From: Siphonodentalium dalli
Lineage: Eukaryota > Mollusca > Scaphopoda > Gadilida > Siphonodentaliidae
Reading direction: 5' to 3'
Assembly (NCBI GenBank): GCA_032622095.1
Contig: CP136068.1
Span: 116,423,509 to 116,487,508 of the forward strand
Length of the DNA stretch: 64,000 bases
A program made the position numbers and the translations under genes. Each line of letters begins with the position of its first letter. The stretch's first letter is position 1. The notes below the pieces were generated by a model. It was not told the origin of the DNA. It ran no database searches and worked only from the letters and a program-made list of their open reading frames with translations. Of this stretch, positions 23,154-32,700 are shown piece by piece.

Positions 23154-24036
23154 TAGTTACAGTACCAATCAGAAGAAGTGGTATATCGAGGCGCGCCTTT
23201 ATTGCGATATTGAGCGCGCTTAATTTTGAAAAAGTCGCGATTATAGCGCAATACCAAAAATCTGTCGCGCTTATTATTGCGATATTGAGCGCAAAATATT
23301 GCGATATTAAGCACGCACAATTTCATACAGAACAGTTAGTGTTATATTTATATTAGATCGATACTGTGCATATAGAGTCCATATAGCATATACAACTATA
23401 ATTATATACAAATCTAAAACACTGTCTCTATTGATGCAATAAAAAAAAGCAGCAATAATTTGCTTTAAAAGGACATGATTCATTCGAACATCCAATTTTT
23501 TTTCTACGTAATTTGGAGCGACGGTTACAATAGGTCGATAAATAAACGAACCATTGATAAACGGGCTGCATATGCTCTGAAAAACACTCGCTGAAGTCAC
23601 AGCCATTTTCAGACGTTTTCGCCAGAAGTAGGATAAACGCTCTTTATTGCTACCATATCAGGAATAGACTACCACGGAACGCTCTTTTCTGTTCCATGTC
23701 GCGCAAATGGCTGTTTTATGTTTGGGACACATAATGCTCGTAGAAAGGTAGTTCAGATATCTATCGACCTATTTCGATACTGAGAAAAATTCAAAAGCGA
23801 ATATATTATGTGTATTTTGGAGCGCAAACCGCCATGTGGCTTTAAATGTCCCAATTGAGCAATATTAAGCGCACGATATCGAAATATTAAGCACGAAATA
23901 TTGCGATATTAAGCGCACAATATTGTAATAATATCGCAAGCGGCGCGCTTATAAGCGTTTCCACTTGCAATATTATTGCGATATTGGGCGCGAAAATATC
24001 GCGCTTAATATACCACTTCATTTGACTGGTACTGTG
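23154..24036. mobile_element. R7 inverted-repeat element with GCGATATT subrepeats
   Basis: The ends ACAGTACCAATCAGAAGAAG and GTGGTATAT face their complements at 24000-24036. The interior alternates GCGATATTGAGCGC-like units, about ten in all, on both sides of an inserted R2 element (23465-23845). It is non-coding, and the open frames follow the subrepeat. Confidence 0.65.
23465..23845. mobile_element. R2 TTAA-type MITE nested in R7
   Basis: Bounded by TTAA at 23465-23468 and 23842-23845, with end sequences AAGGACATGATTCATTCG and CCGCCATGTGGCT. It matches the copy at 59390-59831. Confidence 0.7.
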
Positions 24037-24758
24037 AGTACATATACACTACAATCCCGGAAAACGTCATTCTTATCAGTAGTTCATTAAGCGAAATGTG
24101 TACATTAGTTTCGCAAAAATGACGACGACTTCTAGATTATTGAACTCGAGATCGAACGCGTGGCTAATCATGCGCAGTTCGATTTTCATTTGAAACTATC
24201 TATCATATTAAGCTGACTGTTCACAATAATTTTCTATTCTATGCAATAATAATAATTTATTTGATATAACCGTAGAACCACACGTGTGCCATAAAACGGT
24301 TTACAAAGTGAATATTGGTACAACGCGTGCGATAAAATATGTACGCGCAATCAATATAAAATGAGTACATAAAATGTAAGACCACCTGCATGTGTGTTTT
24401 AACAGTTACACACATATATGGCAAAAGAAACAGAATTGACTATGTGGGTTACAGAACTATATAGCAATCAGTGGGGTGATATTTGAAGTACGAATGAATA
24501 TTAGTGGGAGTAGTAAAATACAGCCCCATGCAACAGAAATAGTTAGATCACATGGAAGCGGATATTAAGAGTTATGAGAAAGAAGTAAAATTTACCACCA
24601 CTCTAGTCAAAAGAATCGCATGATGGTAGCGAAAATAACGGAAGTGACACTGAAACAAAACTTCGACAATGCGCTGTCAGTAGCATCTCTCACACTCATT
24701 ATAGATAAACGACTCAAGCTACAGAAACGAATCCAATATGTTCCTAGCCAAATCTATA
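24037..24758. other. No gene seen
   Basis: AT-rich intergenic DNA. AATAATAATTTATTTGATAT near 24246 may be another LINE tail. No exon is supported. Confidence 0.4.
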
Positions 24759-25605
24759 TTACAAACCGAACTGTCTCCTATGATCTAGGATGGCACACAC
24801 AAGGCTCCGGATAGATTTTTTAGAAATGACAAGAAACTTCATTTTAAGAGCGAAGATTATTATCCAGTTCCTAACTACGATAAGATGTGTATCCATCTGA
24901 GCAAGTACTTTGGTTTCTGTATACGGAATTTTAAGACGGTAACTTACATCTAGTTTTCGGATCAAGATCTCAAGAGATGACATGTATATTGTAGATAAGA
25001 TCGGTCCGATGACATACTCTTGGGGCATCCCACAATTCAGATGTCTGTTCAAATACGCACACTGGGTTCGATTTGAGAGATACGATGAGCACCATTGAAC
25101 TTCGTTGTCTTTTAATCCATGCTGGCGTAATAATGAAATGCGGAGGTCGTGGTCAACAGTATCGAACGCCGATGCTATAGATCCAGTAATATAAGCAGAA
25201 CTGCCCAAAGATATCCCAATATCGTTACGTACATGCCGTAAAGCTGTTTCAGTACTATGTGCATATTTGTGTGATTCAAGAAGACCATTAAACTCCGACT
25301 GCGAATGCTGCTGTTTTGTTATGACCTTTCCAGAAGCTTGGGGATAAAACCAAGAGCTTTCCGATGAATGGCAACAAGCCATATTTCCGACTAAATCCTG
25401 AAAAGTTACCCATAATTCTGCTGTGGTTAACGGGTCGATTATTTAGAGCATTACTGTATTTCACAAGAGAAGTGGGCATACAGTCTCGGTAAATAATTGT
25501 GTTCGTCGATGCTGAAAGGAGATCAAATATAGCTTCTACTGACTGAGATTCGAACGAACTACGGATATTTTTAGATGTATGTTCGAATATAGTCGTGGTA
25601 GTCAC
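24759..25605 (-). pseudogene. LINE reverse transcriptase fragment (CR1/Jockey-like)
   Basis: The minus-strand frame 25382-24759 reads HKYAHSTETALRHVRNDIG, ASAFDTVDHDLRISLLRQHG, WCSSYLSNRTQCAYLNRH and GMPQEYVIGPILSTIYMSSL. These are RT palm blocks (ST.TAL, AFDTVDH, SYLS.R, G.PQ...GP.L). The YADD catalytic block is degraded to a PYTET-like phrase. Upstream frames (to 25605) carry NHSRIMGNFSGFSRKYGLLP, also found at 31990-32105. Frameshifts and lost motifs make it a relic. Confidence 0.8.
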
Positions 25606-25789
25606 ATGAATGGACTATTGTATCTGTACCATTTTGTGTATAAAGAAGTTCCTGAAGTTTGATGGAACTTCCGAAACATTATTATAGTATAACGACTCCA
25701 TTGCTTTCTCCGAGAAGATTCTTTGTGAGAACAAGTAGAGCTTTAGAGTTAGCTGAGTCTTCCATTACATAGATATAGTATGACTTTTT

Positions 25790-26150
25790 ATACGCCCGTT
25801 TGAAAAAAAACGGTACGTATTATGTCATCAGTATGTCCGTCCGTCTCGACGTCCGTCTGTCCATCAACATTTTGGTTTCCGGATAACTTGAGTTTGGATT
25901 ATTTGATCGCTACTAAACTTGGTATGTGGCTCAGTCATACCCAAATACAGGTCAAGTTCGAATTTGGGTTTGGTTCGATGATACTTTCCGGAGTTGTTGG
26001 TCTTTTCGACTTAGAAATTTTCTAAATTCTTGCTTTCCAGATGATAATTTGTGTTATCTTATTGGACTCATATTTTGTATATTAGTTTATTACCTCACAA
26101 TACAGGTCAAATTCGAATTGGAGTTTGGTACCTGGTAGCCAATTTTATTT
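25790..26150. repeat. Dispersed repeat of unknown class
   Basis: Starts TACGCCCGTTTG with GTCCGTCC-rich phrases and ACAGGTCAAGTTCGAATTTG. A diverged reverse copy lies at about 33060-33350. No ends could be set. Confidence 0.35.
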
Positions 26151-26542
26151 GATAATACTTGAAAGATGATAACTAATTTACTTTGCAAACGGACGTACTA
26201 AGTGTCTCAATTGTTTGATTCCTCCATTATTTGATGCCTCAATTATGCAGCCGAATGATAATAGTTGTGGGCAGGTGTCATAGGTGCTGGCTATATGATA
26301 CAACATAACTAGTTTGAATGGGTGCCTGTATATTATAAAGAGCATATGGGTACAAACAGAAGAAATTGAAACACTATCCGTGATGGAGGTTGGGGCTTCA
26401 AGGTTAGTTAGAATGTGCGTATAACTTGGTGACGTAGTACACTAACTGTAATCGTAACTGCTCAACGCGAGTTTGCGAAACCTCTCTATTAAATCATAAC
26501 ACTAGACGGATACCCGATCATTCCACGCCTGCAGGAAAAACG

Positions 26543-26754
26543 TCAGATCTCGCACATGAACGGGAATTGATAGGAAGCGTTATCACAGTGACCATCCGCC
26601 ATTTTACGAGAAGTAGCTTCCACGTACACGCAATAATCTCCAACTCCACCGGATGGCTCGAAGTCAGCCCAATTCGTAAACGGAAGCAACTGCCCACCAT
26701 ACGTGTTGTACACAGTGGTGTTATCGTTAGCAAATCCATCCACCCAAAGTGAAC
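26543..26754 (-). CDS. Lectin gene last exon (CTLD C-terminal half)
   Basis: The acceptor TTTACATTCCAG enters in phase 1 and gives SSLWVDGFANDN, then LLPFTNWADFEPSGGVGDYC and NASYQFPFMCEI, stop at 26543-26545. EPS with a following NW..EP context, plus the last Cys pair, are standard CTLD features. In canonical calcium-dependent lectins EPN or QPD binds sugar; here it is EPS. Confidence 0.8.
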
Positions 26755-29700
26755 CTGGAATGTAAATATGATCGATTATTATATAAGACAGTGGAGAGGT
26801 TTAGACTGGAGAACACGAACGTCGTACTCCAAGGTTACGACAGACTATAACTCTATATTGCCCCATAGATGTGGCAAAAATAGAAAATGGCTTAAAAAAT
26901 GCATATGCACAAACATTGAGCTATTCGATCTATAGACGTATGATACATATAGCGTCCATTCGCTACGATATATTGACATATTGTGGAAATAGAAATAGTA
27001 ATGTTGCTAAGATATACAAGTTACTCATACACCTCGTGTGTGAAGGGGTCATTTAAACATGTAGTCCTTCTTTTTGGGTCACCATAAGCACACCGTTGAT
27101 ATTCTGATCTTATATACATTACTAGAAGGTGACCCGACTTCGTCCGGGCTTTGACCCTGAATTGTCCATTTTGAAGGTCAAGTGGGGTCACGATATGACC
27201 AGTCCAAAACACTGCCGGACAAAAGTACCCGGCAAACGGGCCCGTCGAAATCCATCCGTTTTTACCCGATTTGACCTTGAATTGATCATTTTGAAGGTCA
27301 AGGTGAGGTCGGGGTCACGATATGACCCGTCCAAAACAACAGTAACCCCATGTATCAAATTTCGTCGAAATCCCATCAAAATTGGCGATTTGACCTTGAA
27401 TTGACCCGATTTCAAGGTCAAGGTCACGTCGCACGGGCAAATGAATATGCTACTGAGACTCCCCGTACGAATGTATCCCCACATACCAAGTTTCATCGAA
27501 ATCCCGTGATATTCGGGCGTTTGACCTTGAAATGACCCTATTTCAAGGTCAATGTCACGTCGCACGGGCAAATTAATCGGCTTATGCCACCTCCGGCCGA
27601 AGATACCCCCACATACCAAGTTTCATCGAAATCCCGTGATATTCGGGCGTTTGACCTTGAAATGACCCGATTTCAAGGTCACGTCGCACGGGCAAATGAA
27701 TAGGCCTATGCCCGTTCCCGGCCGAAAATACCCCCACATACCAAGTTTCATCGAAATCGGGTCGGCAGTTTTCGAGTTCATCGCGAACACACAGACACAC
27801 AGACAGATCTTCCAAAATATATAATAGACTAGAAGGTGACCCGACTTCGTCCGGGCTTTGACCTTGAATTGTCCATTGTGAAGGTCAAGGTCAAGTGGGG
27901 TCACGATTTGACCAGTCCAAAACACTGCCCGGACAAAAGTACCCGACAAACGTGCCCGTCGAAATCCATCCGGTTTTACCCGATTTGACCTTGAATTTAT
28001 TATTTTGAAGGTCAAGGTGAGGTCGGGGTCACGATTTGACCTGTCCAAAACACTCAATGGACAAAAGTAACCCCATATATCAAATTTCGTCGAAATCCAA
28101 TCAAAATTGGCGATTTGACCTTGAATTGACCCGATTTCAAGGTCATGGTCACGTCGCACGGGCAAATTAATGAGCCTATACCACTCCCCGGCCGAAAATA
28201 CCCCCACATACCAAGTTTCATCGAAATACCGTGATATTCGGGAGTTTGACCTTGAAATGACCCTATTTCAAGGTCAAGGTCACGTCGCACAGGCAAATTA
28301 ATAGGCTCATGTCACCCCTCGGCCGAAAATACCCCCACATACCAAGTTTCATCTAAATCGCGAGATATTCGGGCGTTTGACCTTGAAACCGATTTCAAGG
28401 TCAAGGTCACGTCGCACGGGCAAATTAATAGGCCTATGCCAGTTTCCGGCCGAAAATACCCCCACATACCAAGTTTCATCGAAATCGGTTCGGCCGTTTT
28501 CGAGTCCATCGCGAACACACAGACACACAGACAGATCTTCCAAAATATATAATAGATATCCTGTATGGCCAATTACCGAAGATAAGTCAATTATTTTGAT
28601 CATATAAATATAGGCATGTGCTTGTACCTGTACTTTATACTAGCCAGCAATCATATTATAACGTATGTACAAGCATCTTACAAACTTTTTCAAAAGAAAG
28701 CCAATGATTCATAACAATGGATAATTTTTTTTGCTCAACTTGACAAAGTAAAGTTTGAGCTATTGCCATGGGTTGGCGATCTCCGTCCGTCATACCGTGG
28801 TGCGGACGGTCGCACGGACGCACGGACGGACATGTTCAAAACAGTATACCCCTGTTTAAAAAATGAGGTAAAGTAAAAGATACAATGATAGGCACAAGCA
28901 TGCACCCATGTATTATTGCCGATTTTAGAACTCGAAATTCCACCGCCTTGTGGGCAGTTTTATAGTAGTGACTCGGTTGAATACCTTGCCCTGCGGTCGG
29001 TTCGTCCATTATTATCGCTGATTATACTCACTATTGCCATGACCCAGGTCGACAAGAATGGTATTAATATCAGAGAGCATTTGTTGACTGAGTATTGTCA
29101 CTGGGTGCGAAGATGAAGCCAGGCATCCCAGTTGAACCAAGAATCCTTCAAATTTCCCATCTATATACTTCAAACAGCGTGCCACTCCGTCTAGTGTGTA
29201 TCTTGAAAAATCAGTTGGACATTCTGGAAAGAGATATTTGTAAAGTTTTCTTTCTCTTTTTAAGTTCCAAAAACGGTACCCGGTGATAGTAATATATGTT
29301 CTGTTAGAGTGGACGCGTTCGTGCAATGACTTCGTAACTAGGGCCCTGTGATTCGGGCATTATTTTTTCGATTCGATTTTTTAAATCAATTTGGGTATAT
29401 AATCGCGATTCGATACGATTCAGCCAACTGCTTTAACCGTGCGACAACATAAAGTAACTATGACCGACGATGTCAGCGATCACTGATTTATTGATTGATT
29501 ATTGCTTGGGGGTTAATGTCGCTTTCAGCAACTAAGGCCATATCAGGACATTGCCAGTTTTAGTGGTGGTGGAAATCCGCACACTTACGGCTAATCTAAC
29601 AGTGAATTCAATGGTTGATAGACTCGTCGACCATGTGCGGCAAACCACTGGCATCGCTGAGTAACTGGCAACTCCACCAGATAACGATTTCGAGTTACAA

Positions 29701-32700
29701 AGTCCACGATTGAATCATGTTGAGTTGAACCCTTATCGCCAGCGCTGTGGGGGGGGGGGCGAAACAGCTTGGAGTTGTACCCCTAACCGATTGAGCCACC
29801 GAGGCCCCTGGTCCGCGATTACAAGTTCTGGCTCGCGTGTGAGTATGTTCTTGGCGACATAAATGCGGCATGTGTGTTTGAACATGCAATGTTATATCCC
29901 AAATAATTTTAATAAACAGTTGGATATTCAACTACAATTGATTTAAGGGCCCATTGAGCAGAGAGCTCATTATCGTGTGATCACTAATAGTGCACTGACC
30001 TTGGCATAGGTCATCGCAGGTGATTCCGAGTCTATGACTGTGTTTGACGTCGAATTAAAAGGTTGTATCTACACTTTGATGGGACAACGCCGCAGATGAT
30101 TCAAATCAATGATGTAATTCTTTGATCATAATTATGGTCTTTTATTTGTATGCTTTTTGTAGACATCGACGAGAATATAGTGGAGTAACTCTAAATCGAA
30201 AATGATTCTATTCGAGATCTTGAATCGCAAGGCCACAATCGAAAAGTATGAGTTTTAAAGATGTATTGATGGCTCAGAGCCAACTTCTGTGACGTCTATT
30301 TCATTTCTTATTCTCGTTGATAAAATGTCACTTTGGAATTATAAGTGCCACATGAAACTTTTACAATATCATATCTTTTTTAACCCATGTATATTAAATA
30401 TCGACTAATAGTTCCCTTGGAAAATGTTCAGATAATAAGTTAAGCAAGCAACCATAGTTCGTTTGTTGAACTTATTATCTTAACATTTTCCACCATTCAA
30501 TACTAATATATAACCCTTCAAAAATGAGCCAGGTGCGAAATATTATACATGTATTGGCAGTAATAATGTCAAGGCAGAAGCGGAGAGAGGTGAGGAGAGA
30601 GCGAGGAAGAGAGACATAGATAACAGGAGAAGAGAGGGAAGCGACATATTTGTGACTGAATACTATGCTAGGCGCCATGGGAATGGTTCGTCTGCCTTGA
30701 ATATAGAAACATTTAATGAATGAGCATATACATGTATTAGTATTCTAGTAGTTCCTTAGTTGGGGCTGTGGCTCCTGCAACTTCCCGCCGCGACGTCACT
30801 GAATGCTTACATCGTTGCATATAATAGTAGAGGCTTTAAAATAATTAAATTAACATCGCATATCAATTGACAGCCCTTATTATAATCTGACCTTCGGAGT
30901 ATCGGACCTTCGGAGTTTCGGAGTATCGGAACTTCGTAGTATCGGACCTTCGGACTATTGGACATTCGGAGTATTGGGTCTTCGGAATATAGGACCTTTG
31001 GAGTATTAGACCTTCATAATATGGTACCTTCGTAGTATTGGATCTTCGTAATAGGGGACCTTCGGAGTATTGGACCTTCGGAATAGGGGACCTTCGGAGT
31101 ATTGGATCTTCGGAATATCAGACCTTCGGAATAAAGGGTTGACACCTTCCGACTGTGATTTTCTTGTATATATCTATGTGTTATATTACTTCACACTTAC
31201 CCGGGTCTACCGATGTTAGCGTGGTTTGAGGTGTATAACTCGTTGACGTCATCACTGTCGTCGTAGTTTGGATGCTGTTCGTCACCGACGCGCTCCTCCC
31301 CGATGTATTGCGCGCAGTAGTAGCTGCGGGAAAGAATAGGAATGCACCTGTAGGAATACGACTGTATTGCAACGATATCGTATACATATACAACAACGTC
31401 AAATTATCCTAGCCGTTGTTGAGAATAAGTCTGAACTAATGTGTGCAATATTGTGAACGATTTAGTTTATTAGTGAGATTTCGCAACTCACGGATAGAGC
31501 AACGCATACGTTTAGGACGACGATTAGGGTAATACGTAATCAAATTATGCGTACTTTCGAACGGTTGTAATGTCCTAACCGTGCGACGGATAGAGTATCA
31601 ATTTCTTCGGTGTGTACCCAAAATTCCGTTTAACAATACAGACACTCGGTCAATTTGTTGTGTTGTATCATCGAGCCATCATTTATCAGACCTCGGACAA
31701 CTATCCCCAATTGGCCGATTGATGTACAAAATCTGCATGCTAGATCGGAAAGCGGAAACTCACTGCTCACTGCTCAACGTATTTGCCTTTCAGTACAATC
31801 TCGATCGGTATGTTAATTCTAAAGAACAAAACAATAATCCTAATCGTAGTCGTTACGTTTAGCGAAACGAATTGTGTGGCCTGCGTGAATTTTACGGATA
31901 CGAACAGTTAAACGTATAGTCGTAAATCTATCCGTGAGTTTGCGAAGCCTCTCTATATTGGGCACTATCGTCGCTTTTGCCACTAGGCCACAACGACGTT
32001 GTGAGCTTTACGATGAATGGCAACAAGCCATATTTCCGACTAAATCCTGAAAAGTTACCCATAATTCTGCTGTGGTTAAGGAGTCGATTAATTAGAGCAT
32101 TACTGTACGCCCAGAAATGACGGACAGGCAAAAATAACATAACGGTGATAACACTGCCCATTATTTTACAAATAATGTGTAGTTATTACTGAAGTCACTT
32201 TAAAACAAACCTTGTACTCTTTGTTCCAACGAAAGACACTTATATGCCAGAGTACCCAGCTGATTTGTTGAGCATATTGAGCTGTTTCCACACGGTTGAC
32301 CGTGACACGGATGGTCAGCATCCTGAAATAAATGGGAATTTAGATTGTAGAACATATTATATGGCACAGAGGTTCTTATATGAGACGAAATATAGATGTA
32401 CCCCACTCAGTTTAATTATGTGCAGATGTGTAAAGGATGTATCATCGGTCCTGCTTGGGGACGCTTTAATATTATCCGTGTGGTGTATTATACACGGATA
32501 AGAACATGGGATCTGAAAGAGACACACATTACTTTTTCCATCAAATATAATTGTAACTGAATATAGTGGAGCATATGCCGTCTTACCAATTAACCATCGT
32601 GTGTAAATTGTGATGGTGTCCACCTTACTAGGACCATATATCCTATATGAAGTCGTAATATTGATTTTGCGAATGTTCTCTATCAGCAAATTGTCCATAG

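Larger units (their letters stand above)
22361..26486. mobile_element. Possible TA-flanked (mariner-type) element ends
   Basis: GAGAGGTTTCGCAAACTCACG (22361, preceded by TA) and its complement ending CCTCTC (26486, followed by TA) face each other 4.1 kb apart. They match the ends of the compact 482-bp element at 31472-31953. They may bound one old composite or be two separate relics. The interior holds other repeats and a LINE fragment, and no mariner transposase is visible. Confidence 0.35.

Noticed and set aside
27188-28603. Several minus-strand open frames up to 194 codons with repeated phrases such as KLGMWGYFRPG
   Set aside because: They run across Helitron subrepeats, occur in more than one frame and strand, and cross the element junctions. 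They are by-products of repeat periodicity, not proteins.
29715-29805. tRNA gene candidate with A and B boxes
   Set aside because: The boxes sit in a SINE with a tail and target duplication. No cloverleaf with an acceptor stem can be formed across the poly-C tract.
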